Origin: Bacteroidota bacterium | GTDB lineage: Bacteria > Bacteroidota > Ignavibacteria > SZUA-365 | DNA length: 21,113 bases | Assembly (NCBI GenBank): GCA_018224345.1 | Contig: JAGTUW010000242.1 | Location: 1 to 21,113 of the forward strand | Direction of reading: 5' to 3' | Shown here: positions 7,001 through 12,576 of the stretch, one piece after another | Numbering within the stretch: position 1 is the first letter of the stretch | How the letters are laid out: every line of letters starts with the position of its first letter | Notes under the pieces: generated by a model | Seen by the model: the letters and a program-made list of their open reading frames with translations, nothing else | Databases searched by the model: none | Told to the model about the DNA's origin: nothing | Made by a program: the position numbers and the translations under genes

Positions 7001-9346
7001 CAGGGTGAAACGGCTGCCAAGCTCCTCGATCCTTCCTCCCTCGCAGTAGGGCAGAGTGGTGTCGCGCAATGGATGCTCCATGCGATACCCAGGTCCGAGG
7101 CGCGAATCGACACGATTCGTGTTCAGGTGAAGGCTCGGGGCAAAACCATGCAGCAAACGGCGCCGTGTGACATCCCCGTCTTCATCCCCGCCACCCGGCT
7201 GGCAAACCTCGATCTTACCTGCCTTGTCGTTCGTGAAGCCGTCGATAACGATACAGTGATCGTTGCCGCCGGTTTGATGAACACCGGGGACGCCACTGCC
7301 TATGATGTGAAGGTGCGTGTACAGTTCCCGAGTAAACTCCGTCTCGATCCTGCGGATCAGGATCTGGAGCAGACCGTGGCCGTACTGGAGCCGGGGAGCG
7401 AAGTGCAGCTGTTCCCCTGGCGTTTTTCACTGACACGTGGCGCCGTGCTTGACAGCGTGGATGTCTGTTTCATCGCGGAAGCACGCCATGTTCCACCGAC
7501 AACCTGTTGTACCAGTGTGCGTATCCCTCCCTCGGATCATGCCGCATATACACTGGACTGTGCGATTGCGCCGGATACCGTGCGCGTAGATGCCGAAACC
7601 GGTGAATATGACGAGGTACTGTTCGAAGCGACCCTGACGAATCCTACGGCGGTCTCCCTCGATTCCGTACGCTGCACTATCGTGCTTCCCTCCGGAGTCA
7701 TCCTCGCAAACGGAGAAACAGACGAGAAAATCGTCCATGATCTGTTGCCCGCAGGGACGCGGAGGGTTGCGTGGCGACTTCTGGTGCTTCGCGATACGGC
7801 CACCGTGTACCGGGCAAGTGATATCCGTGTCGATGCGGTGGGACTGGGTGTGACGCAGCGCTGCAGTCGTACACTCATCATTGCCCCTCCACCGCAGCTT
7901 CCCACGGACTTCATCATCTCCTGCACCGCGCCGGATTCGTTGATTTATGACCGGGCGACGTCTTCTTATACGCCCGCTCCGTTCATGATACATGTCGATA
8001 TCATCAACACGGGGTCGACCTCACTGACCAATGTACGGGCGACGTTGACACCCGCAGCTCAACTGGCGCTCGAAGCTGGAGAGACACTGACGAAGACCCT
8101 GGATGCCGATCTTCCTCCCGGACAGCAGACGCGGGTGAGCTGGTCTCTCCGCGGAGCGCCGCAACCAGCGACCACGATAGCCCGCTCGGCCATTCGGGTG
8201 GAAGCCGATGGCGCCGTCGCAAGGAATTGCGAACCGGTGACGCTGCTCTATCATCCACCGGTCAACGACACTCTCGCAGCGGAATTAACCTGCACAGCTC
8301 CGAATTTTATACCTTATCAGGGACGCGGCAACGGCTGGCAACCATCGCCGTTCTCTCTCGTGCTGCAACTCAGAAACACAGGCACGTTGCTGATCGAGTC
8401 TGCGCGGGCGACTTTGCTGCTGCCCGAAGGGTTCACCCTGGAAAACGGCGAACAGCCAGTGAAGGATATTCCTTCCCACGTCCTGCCCGGGGAGACAGTC
8501 GCCGTCACATGGAATGTCCGTGTCATGGCGGCCGGGTCACCAGACCCCTGTTTCAAGGTTATGGTCACCGTTCCGGGTCTGGAAACACTCGAATGTGTTA
8601 CCTGTGTCCAGGTCGAGGAGCCCTACGATTATATACAAATGAGTATCCCCGACAATAATGTCGGCATGATGGGGCAGACTGTTGATGTTCCCATTCAACT
8701 ATTGAATCAGCTTGCACTACCACTCCGGGACATGACCATCGCCGTCTCCTACGATACGCAGTTGCTGGAAATCAATGAGATCGAGCAACGGGGGACCCTC
8801 ACGGACGGATGGCCCGCCATCGTTGTCGATCATCCGGAAGAGGGCATCATTCGCCTGCGGCTGACGGGAGATACTCCCCTGCTCGAAAGCGGTGTGTTGC
8901 TGCTGCTTCGATGCCGTCTGCTGCAACTCGGTGGATACCAGGGCAGTTTCGGGGTGTTTCAGAGTAATCTCAATTTTGAAGGCGACTGGTTCCGCCTCGA
9001 ACCAGGTATTGTCGCGAGCCTGAAGAGTGGATTCATGACCATTTCCGGTGACTGTATTGTACCTCTTGACGGAACAGATGCACTGACACTCCGCAACACA
9101 CCAAACCCATTTAATCCGGTCACTGTTATTGAATGGCAGATCCCGCCCTCATTCGACGGCGTCGAAGGAACGCTGACGGTGCTCGATATGTATGGCCGGG
9201 AGCTTGCGCGTCTGCACGAAGGCGTGTTGCGTGCGGGCACACATCAGAGTATGTTTGATGCGACGGGTCTCCCCAGCGGTATGTATCTCTATCGACTGCG
9301 TGTGCAGGATCGCGTGATGACGAGGAAAATGATGTTGGCGAAGTAG
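4070..9346 (+). CDS. Giant secreted vWA-domain protein with nine Cys-bearing repeats and a T9SS sorting domain
   Basis: Start chosen at ATG 4070 (1758 residues): GGAG at 4060-4063 sits 6 nt upstream, and MRRLLPLFLF begins a clean signal peptide ending near AQA/Q at 20-22. A von Willebrand A domain (about 83-265) has an intact MIDAS: D91-x-S93-x-S95, Thr in GLTTLYD (158-164) and Asp189 in VVVFSDGGD. Residues about 305-440 look cohesin-like. Nine repeats of ~120 residues follow, each opening with a Cys (449, 568, 687, 807, 927, 1051, 1164, 1285, 1408) and containing an N-x-G-type strand, a P-x-G turn and an L-x-PG...W motif, resembling CARDB/DUF11-type beta-sandwiches. A second cohesin-like domain spans about 1522-1665. 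Residues 1670-1758 are a T9SS type-A sorting domain (NTPNPFNP, LPSGMYLYR, terminal MMLAK). It should be exported by Sec, then secreted and surface-anchored or released by T9SS. Adhesion or matrix structure is inference; the ligand is unknown. Confidence 0.88.
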   Translation: MRRLLPLFLFAFIVLSPLLQAQPWNEIRILHVNTDNFPAVHVKVRAFCAGQQSTDINPVTVRILENGFPRSMVSFNCPTQTEAISVALVLDRSGSVAGTSFFRMKAGAKRFVELFRDHGNALDEGAIFSFGDNVVRHVGMTTNIPALFDAIDQVYPYGLTTLYDAIIEALNEVAQNGSNQIKGVVVFSDGGDNNSFASLPDVIAHARTLNIPIYSIGVAYELNEVELGYMRMLADSTGGRFIGLEHPEDIIPAFNAMASLVSNGANDCDMLYYSDCADGSWRELTVIAEACGLADTMHVGFRVPIDPNLPAFKVSFDSTYAYENGDLHLPVMLDTEGGGGTLNNIRFKVLEQPPLRFAGIVTEGMLGESMQIDYSIAADTLFVEATGPVFVSGPTPLLKIRYTTPSVSEDTSFVYPVFFLDKRTQDCMRLLVRNNRLAILKRPELGLLCGDSLNVEWDAENGRFVDDEVTIGVTVRNTGTTMVENARVQLRVPDGMELLSAADFVMLPENPLPPGALGYTEFTLRVLPDKEKKIYELCLEVQADSGLTTTCCRTIIVEAAQTLLETTCSMPDHVEWIDSLGRYSPERFPVRVEVRNSSELSAEEIEAWIHVPPGFVLEPESPQNTFVTPSPFGKEDVGTVIWWVRPLERPTSELLRFCIKVAAGTDTVECCQDVFITAAPVRAQLFCDETRIMVYDDGTGEYDPPRLLITTTVHNISTIPMTNTRGRVRLPDFVNVDAGDFTTKDFPNSGVIPPGESATINWVVLADGYPSLPAEICVVITAENYPGAECCTSLDIEMVNAIPGLQCALSGRDTIRYINGSYVPNPMELNLTVQNTGNTPGKQVYAALLQGEDFSIDAGDQALKLIADSLGAGDEVTTSFRIRILDRSVSRYDTIRVTVYAENGGAVTCMIPVYIEAVRGPVLDLSCSGPDSLTFADGLNMYQPDPFRIELSATNIGTATADSVVAEFLPPPGILLAQGETAAKLLDPSSLAVGQSGVAQWMLHAIPRSEARIDTIRVQVKARGKTMQQTAPCDIPVFIPATRLANLDLTCLVVREAVDNDTVIVAAGLMNTGDATAYDVKVRVQFPSKLRLDPADQDLEQTVAVLEPGSEVQLFPWRFSLTRGAVLDSVDVCFIAEARHVPPTTCCTSVRIPPSDHAAYTLDCAIAPDTVRVDAETGEYDEVLFEATLTNPTAVSLDSVRCTIVLPSGVILANGETDEKIVHDLLPAGTRRVAWRLLVLRDTATVYRASDIRVDAVGLGVTQRCSRTLIIAPPPQLPTDFIISCTAPDSLIYDRATSSYTPAPFMIHVDIINTGSTSLTNVRATLTPAAQLALEAGETLTKTLDADLPPGQQTRVSWSLRGAPQPATTIARSAIRVEADGAVARNCEPVTLLYHPPVNDTLAAELTCTAPNFIPYQGRGNGWQPSPFSLVLQLRNTGTLLIESARATLLLPEGFTLENGEQPVKDIPSHVLPGETVAVTWNVRVMAAGSPDPCFKVMVTVPGLETLECVTCVQVEEPYDYIQMSIPDNNVGMMGQTVDVPIQLLNQLALPLRDMTIAVSYDTQLLEINEIEQRGTLTDGWPAIVVDHPEEGIIRLRLTGDTPLLESGVLLLLRCRLLQLGGYQGSFGVFQSNLNFEGDWFRLEPGIVASLKSGFMTISGDCIVPLDGTDALTLRNTPNPFNPVTVIEWQIPPSFDGVEGTLTVLDMYGRELARLHEGVLRAGTHQSMFDATGLPSGMYLYRLRVQDRVMTRKMMLAK
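5402..8620 (+). repeat. Nine tandem protein-coding repeat units (~360 bp each)
   Basis: Within the giant secreted protein, units begin near codons for Cys 449, 568, 687, 807, 927, 1051, 1164, 1285 and 1408, i.e. spacings of 119, 119, 120, 120, 124, 113, 121 and 123 residues. Each unit has a first-strand Cys, then usually a PD-x-(4-6)-Y-x-P-x-P-F-type segment, an N-T-G turn, a lipid-like hydrophobic strand with LPxG, an LxPG turn before a W, and a closing Cys or Cys-Cys before the next unit. DNA-level similarity is low, so this is old duplication rather than a recent expansion, and the repeats should not confuse assembly. Confidence 0.8.
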
Positions 9347-9373
9347 AATGTCCTCTCCTCCCATTCGTTCCCG

Positions 9374-9466
9374 CCGTCACATTGAAAAAGGACCGTGTAA
9401 ATCACTTACCTCACTACTTGCACGGAGGGGAGGACAGACACGGTCGGTGACGGGGGGACGTTTTTT
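9374..9466 (+). terminator. Possible intrinsic terminator with nested long-range stem after the giant gene
   Basis: Two nested perfect arms are visible: CCGTCAC (9374-9380) with GTGACGG (9447-9453), and GACCGTGT (9391-9398) with ACACGGTC (9438-9445). They are followed by a short G-rich spacer and TTTTTT at 9461-9466. The left side has a 10-nt bulge (9381-9390) against 1 nt on the right, and the apical loop is 39 nt, so it is not a compact classical terminator. Its place between the stop at 9346 and the next start at 9493 supports a role in ending transcription of the 5.3-kb gene. Confidence 0.45.
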
Positions 9467-9492
9467 ATACCAGGAATTCATCAGGATCATAC

Positions 9493-10212
9493 ATGCCCCG
9501 TATTCGTGTGCAGGGAACGGATATCGAGTATCGGGTTCTCAAAACCCGTCGTAATCGCCATATACGACTGACAGTTTCGGGGAAAAATGGTGTTCGTATT
9601 TCCGGTCCACGTGGAGTACCGGAACGTGACCTGCATGCCATGGTGCGGGAAAAAGGGACATGGATATTGGAGCGCCTGCGCCATTTCAATGAAATGGAAC
9701 AGAGGCAACCACGATGGCGCTATGCCGGCGGAGAGCGCGTGCTTGTCCTGGGCGAATGGAAATCTCTCCGTATCATTCCCCGGGAGCTGAATACAGGCAG
9801 TATCATGCTGCAGGACAGTGATCTGCTGATCTCCCTGCCGCCTTCGCTGTGCCAGAACGAAACTGTTATTGCCGATCTGTTTCACCGCTGGCTGCGGAAC
9901 TGGGCGCATATCGAGTTGCCCCGGCGTGTTGTCCTGCAGGCAGCGCGCATGGAAGTCACACCGGGCAGGATCAGTGTGCGCGCACAGCGGAGTAAATGGG
10001 GAAGTTGCAGCGCTGCGGGCAATATCAGTCTGAACATGCGACTGCTGCATGCGCCTCCGGCCGTTCTCGACTATGTGATCATTCATGAATTGGCGCATCT
10101 CCGTGAACTGAATCACTCCGCGCGTTTCTGGAAGATCGTTGAGCAGTACTGTCCTGATCATCATGTACATGAAAAATGGCTGCGTGATCACACATGGTTG
10201 CTTGAAACCTGA
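9493..10212 (+). CDS. YgjP-like (DUF45/WLM-type) metallopeptidase
   Basis: 239 residues, typical length for the YgjP/DUF45 family of predicted zinc metallopeptidases (M48/SprT-like gluzincins) found in most bacteria; substrate unknown. The N-terminal half is a basic beta-rich part, with RNRHIRLTVSG near 21-30 and GVRISGP near 33-39. The catalytic half has the family hallmark RSKWGSC at 166-172, followed by NMRLLHAPPAVLDYVIIHELAHL. The zinc site is H198-E199-x-x-H202 with the third ligand at His208 (HExxH-x5-H, in HLRELNH), and the family-typical FW...P-D-H follows. ATG 9493 has AGGAT 5 nt upstream and gives the usual N-terminus. It stands alone, with a terminator-like structure before it and a non-coding repeat after it. 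No signal peptide, so cytoplasmic. Confidence 0.9.
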   Translation: MPRIRVQGTDIEYRVLKTRRNRHIRLTVSGKNGVRISGPRGVPERDLHAMVREKGTWILERLRHFNEMEQRQPRWRYAGGERVLVLGEWKSLRIIPRELNTGSIMLQDSDLLISLPPSLCQNETVIADLFHRWLRNWAHIELPRRVVLQAARMEVTPGRISVRAQRSKWGSCSAAGNISLNMRLLHAPPAVLDYVIIHELAHLRELNHSARFWKIVEQYCPDHHVHEKWLRDHTWLLET

Positions 10213-10461
10213 GCAGCGGGCTGTTGCTTCAGGTCACAAAGACACGAAGAACACAAAGGCACACAAGGTTTTTTCGAGGCGCAATAATTCAATACATAGC
10301 GACCCTGAAGCTTGTTTGTGTCTTCGTGTGCCTGGTGCCTCTGAACGATGATACCGTCGTAGCGAGGGGGATGGGGGATGTATTTCCGGTATGAATCCCA
10401 TCGGTGAAATTGTTATTTTTCAGGATTGGGTGAATCATCCTGAAAGGAAACGCATCACACT
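10213..10461 (+). other. Non-coding interval before the sigma factor gene
   Basis: About 250 bp with no credible gene. It contains an imperfect inverted repeat (described separately), then a G-rich stretch at about 10367-10380 and an AT-rich stretch near 10410-10423, which could hold the sigma gene's promoter. I see no clear -35/-10 pair. The one + reading frame here overlaps the peptidase end and translates mainly the repeat, so I do not call it. Confidence 0.6.
10232..10345. repeat. Imperfect inverted repeat of cacaaagacacgaag type
   Basis: The left arm, at 10232-10268, contains CACAAAGACACGAAGAACAC and then AAAGGCACACAAGG. The right arm, at 10311-10340, contains CTTGTTTGTGTCTTCGTG and then TGCCTGGTGCCT. 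The reverse complement of the right arm reads CACGAAGACACAAACAAG, matching CACGAAG-A-ACACAAA...CAAG of the left arm with one inserted base and one gap. A T6 run at 10269-10274 and ~40 nt lie between the arms. The low-complexity CA/GA-rich wording resembles dispersed intergenic repeats that I recall from environmental bacterial genomes. Copy number cannot be judged from one window. Confidence 0.6.
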
Positions 10462-11040
10462 ATGAGCAACGAAGAAGAAGCGCAGATCATCGAAAAAGCG
10501 AAGAAAGGCGACACCAACGCAATCAGTCGGCTGGTTGATACATATGCTCCCGTGATCTTCCGCTTCTCCTATTCCATCTGCCGTGACCAGGATCGCGCCT
10601 AGCACGCGACGCAGGAGACCTTTCTGAGCATACTCAGAAAGCTGAATCAATTCGACAGTCGATCAAAGTTTTCCACCTGGTTGTACACCATCGTCTCCAA
10701 TCATTGCCTGATGCTCGCTCGCAGTGAAAAAACCCGGCGCACGGTCTCATTCGATGACGAAGATCATGCCGTTCCGGAAATCCCTGTGGAGCATTGGGAC
10801 CACGACCCGGGAGCGGCGGTGGAGCGCGCGGATCTCAAGACGCATCTCGATGCGGCTATCGATCGATTGGCGCCGGATTACAAGGTGGTCTTTGTCCTTC
10901 GCGACATTGAAGGTCTTTCGACTGAGGAAGTGGCCAGTATCACAAATCTGAGTGTCCCGGCAGTGAAATCACGTCTCCACCGTGCCAGAAATTTTCTCCG
11001 CAATGAACTGGCACCAGTGTTCAACGAACAGGCATCATGA
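10462..11040 (+). pseudogene. ECF-type RNA polymerase sigma factor interrupted by an in-frame amber codon
   Basis: Read through from ATG 10462 (AGGAAA about 11 nt upstream), this is a complete ECF sigma factor of about 192 codons. Region 2 holds AISRLVDTYAPVIFRFSYSICRD, then after the stop ATQETFLSILRKLNQF and FSTWLYTIVSNH. Region 4 has IDRLAPDYKVVFVLRDIEG and VPAVKSRLHRARNFLR. Codon 47 (10600-10602) is TAG, in the conserved position where family members often have Glu (AED/AEH-x-TQETF); one base change from GAG or CAG would restore it. Both halves are otherwise intact, with no other stop or frameshift, so the lesion is recent, a sequencing error, or suppressed. The only remaining downstream frame lacks the first part of region 2 and should not bind the -10 element. 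The stop overlaps the anti-sigma start (ATGA at 11037), a standard sigma/anti-sigma arrangement. Confidence 0.8.
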
Positions 11041-11282
11041 GCGACAAAACCAAATATTTCCATTCCTGCCAGGAAGTCATGGATTACATCTGCGACCAGT
11101 TCGGCGAGGATGAAGACTCCGAACGCTGCCGCGAACTGCAACGGCATCTCGAGAAATGTCCGGATTGCAGCAACTACTGTGATTCTCTCGAGAAAATGAT
11201 CGGACTGTACAGGGCATCTTCTCCACGTTTTTCTCCGGATGCCCGACGCATTCTCCTCGAAACTCTCGGTATCGAAGAGTAA
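11037..11282 (+). CDS. Small zinc-finger (zf-HC2/ZAS-like) anti-sigma factor
   Basis: 81 residues, starting at an ATG that overlaps the sigma factor stop (ATGA), which implies translational coupling. The N-terminal half has the zinc-binding anti-sigma pattern: Cys11 in HSCQEVMDY as a likely upstream ligand, then H37-x3-C41-x2-C44 in RHLEKCPDC. Further Cys at 19, 31 and 48 could take part in redox sensing. There is no transmembrane segment and no long C-terminal domain, so it should be a soluble, cytoplasmic, possibly thiol-responsive anti-sigma factor acting on the adjacent ECF sigma. If the sigma gene is truly broken, this protein has lost its cognate partner. Family assignment rests on the Hx3Cx2C motif and the gene position. 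Confidence 0.78.
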   Translation: MSDKTKYFHSCQEVMDYICDQFGEDEDSERCRELQRHLEKCPDCSNYCDSLEKMIGLYRASSPRFSPDARRILLETLGIEE

Positions 11283-11445
11283 TCCTGAACCCATCCCTGC
11301 CTCCGCGCATCGTACAAGCGAATGGACAGATTGTGTCCGGCAGGCCGGCGAATATCAGGCGTATCCGCTCCTGATCATTATCGCGGCTTCCGGAACAGTG
11401 ACGACACCCACAGTACAGAGAACAGCATGACAAGGAGAGATGCAA

Positions 11446-11832
11446 ATGACACCCGATTACAGCAAAACGACCAGCAAGCCCTTCGAGACCGTTGTCAAGG
11501 AAGTGGAGGAAGCCGCAATGAAGAGAAACTTCCGCACGCTGTACATACATGATGTCCAGGCCACACTGGCGGAAAAGGGATTCGAGATCCCTCCCTACAG
11601 CATTCTTGAAGTATGTAATTCCGGATTTGCCTATGAGGCGATCAACGCGTACGCACCGATCGGCATGATGCTGCCTTGCCGTATCGTCGTGTATCCTGAG
11701 GGGGATGCGACAAGGATCACACTCATGCGGCCAAGCCTTATTTCCGAAGTGCTCCCCGATGCCGATCTCGGTTCGCTCCCGATGGATGTGGAAAAAACCC
11801 TGATCGAAGTCGTTGACGAGGTCGTCGCATGA
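11446..11832 (+). CDS. DUF302 domain protein
   Basis: 128 residues from ATG 11446. I prefer this to the ATG at 11440 because AGGAG at 11433-11437 is 8 nt from 11446 but only 2 nt from 11440. The sequence fits the DUF302 fold: an N-terminal KTTSKPFETVVKEVEEAAMKRNFRTLYIHDV segment (read in parts), IPPYSILEVCNSGFAYEAI, MMLPCRIVVYPEG with the family-typical hydrophobic P-C strand, and TLMRPSLISEVLPD. Two Cys (in LEVCNS and LPCRIV) are at conserved positions. No signal peptide is visible. The biochemical role of DUF302 is not established; members are often near sulfur/thiol redox or heavy-metal genes. Its stop overlaps the start of the next small gene (ATGA), so the pair is an operon. Confidence 0.88.
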   Translation: MTPDYSKTTSKPFETVVKEVEEAAMKRNFRTLYIHDVQATLAEKGFEIPPYSILEVCNSGFAYEAINAYAPIGMMLPCRIVVYPEGDATRITLMRPSLISEVLPDADLGSLPMDVEKTLIEVVDEVVA

Positions 11833-11999
11833 TTCTCGCATCCATCATTGGTGCCGTGGCTGGTGGTGCACTCGGACTTGTCATCAGCAGGAACATGAGC
11901 CGCATCACCGGGACCTGCCCGATCATGTGTAATCCGAAAGTGGCCGTGCCATATTTTGCTTTGCTGGGTCTCCTTGTTGCGGGACAATATCTCGGGTAG
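11829..11999 (+). CDS. Small DUF6132-like membrane protein (56 aa)
   Basis: A short gene: ATG at 11829 overlaps the DUF302 stop (ATGA), and a GAGG lies a few bases upstream. It encodes 56 residues and ends at TAG 11997-11999. The layout is a hydrophobic helix (MILASIIGAVAGGALGLVIS), a short loop with the family-like TGTCPIMCNP, and a second hydrophobic helix (YFALLGLLVAGQYL). The G-TCPI-x-x-NP loop between two helices matches my memory of DUF6132 family proteins from Bacteroidota and related phyla. Two Cys in the loop (TC-PIM-C) could bind a metal or react with thiols. Function unknown; the overlap suggests it works with the DUF302 protein. Confidence 0.78.
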   Translation: MILASIIGAVAGGALGLVISRNMSRITGTCPIMCNPKVAVPYFALLGLLVAGQYLG

Positions 12000-12006
12000 C
12001 GCTCTC

Positions 12007-12227
12007 CTACGGTGTTATAGCAAACATTCGTGAAACACTTCGGCCTCCGGTCTGCAGCAGCAGGAGAAAACTACCTGCGGGCAGTTCGCCTGTGAATACA
12101 CCGAGGCGTTCTGTGCCCGTCGCGCCGAGGATGAGTTCCCCGCTGCGTGCTCCGTTTGCGCACGCATATTCAGCGGAAGCCCCATGACGAGAATCAACAG
12201 CGCAGACAGTTTCCCGGGATACATCAT
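12007..12227 (-). pseudogene. Collapsed T9SS cargo gene: signal peptide and sorting tail in different frames
   Basis: On the minus strand a perfect AGGAGG (12239-12234) lies 6 nt before ATG 12227, opening a convincing signal peptide: MMYPGKLSALLILVMGLPL, then NMRAQ. That frame then runs through Cys/Ser-rich nonsense and stops at about 12015. In the next frame, from directly after the signal peptide, the DNA reads GELILGATGTERLGVFTG, ELPAGSFLLLLQTGG and RSVSRMFAITP, stopping at 12007: the second half of a T9SS type-A sorting domain (LPAG-x-Y/F-LL-L...R...F). So a secreted gene has lost its whole passenger and half its sorting domain, leaving start and end fused out of frame. The translation start is intact, so a short secreted peptide could still be made, but I regard it as a decay product. 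Confidence 0.65.
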
Positions 12228-12576
12228 GAGTGACCTCCTGTGCATTGTCTATATGAACGGCACACTCCCCTCCGGAGAGAGGAAAAACACTGCCGCAATC
12301 AGGCATACCGGCGATAGGATCGATCCATGAAGAAGTCGCCGTCGGGAATGGAGATTATAATATCCGCATAAAAATAATCAGGATTATTTTCACCAATGTC
12401 CAGGGAAATCGACAGGGTGACGCCGTCGCGCAACGACGGTAATCCAGTGAGTCCCCTCGTGATTGTGGATACCGGTCCGTCCTGCAATGGGCGGAGAGTT
12501 GATCCCGGTCAAGGTTTTCACCTCGCATATTCCTTATTTTGTTGATAAACATTGTCTTGAAGCAGCAGGAGTGACG
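12228..12576. other. Interval between the decayed T9SS gene and the ferredoxin gene
   Basis: About 350 bp holding the minus-strand Shine-Dalgarno of the decayed gene, one minus-strand ORF (12487-12299, listed separately) and the + strand leader of the ferredoxin gene. The leader has AT-rich patches at about 12530-12555 and AGGAG at 12567-12571. I see no convincing promoter hexamers or terminator. Confidence 0.5.
12299..12487 (-). CDS. Unassigned small ORF, possible remnant
   Basis: Minus-strand frame of 62 codons from a TTG, ending in TGA at 12301-12299; upstream the frame stays open only about 7 more codons. The translation includes GVTLSISLDIGENNPDYF and ADIIISIPDGDFF, which reads like a beta-strand-rich secreted protein rather than random shadow sequence. 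There is no ribosome-binding site, signal peptide or family match that I can recognise. It sits directly upstream of the collapsed T9SS gene in the same direction, so it may be another fragment of the same decayed locus. It may also be chance. Confidence 0.2.
   Translation of the reverse strand: MQDGPVSTITRGLTGLPSLRDGVTLSISLDIGENNPDYFYADIIISIPDGDFFMDRSYRRYA

Noticed and set aside
10600..10602. Pyrrolysine at the TAG codon
   Set aside because: ECF sigma factors have no known pyrrolysine, the position normally carries an ordinary residue such as Glu, and no pyl genes are visible; a point mutation or error is far more likely.
12541..12566. FNR/CRP-type operator (TTGAT...TTGAA) before the ferredoxin gene
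   Set aside because: The half-sites are not inverted copies of each other and the spacing does not match TTGAT-N4-ATCAA.
12463..12576. Extended N-terminus of the ferredoxin protein from 12463
   Set aside because: The extra 38 residues have no family support, while ATG 12577 has AGGAG at good spacing and starts at the conserved region.
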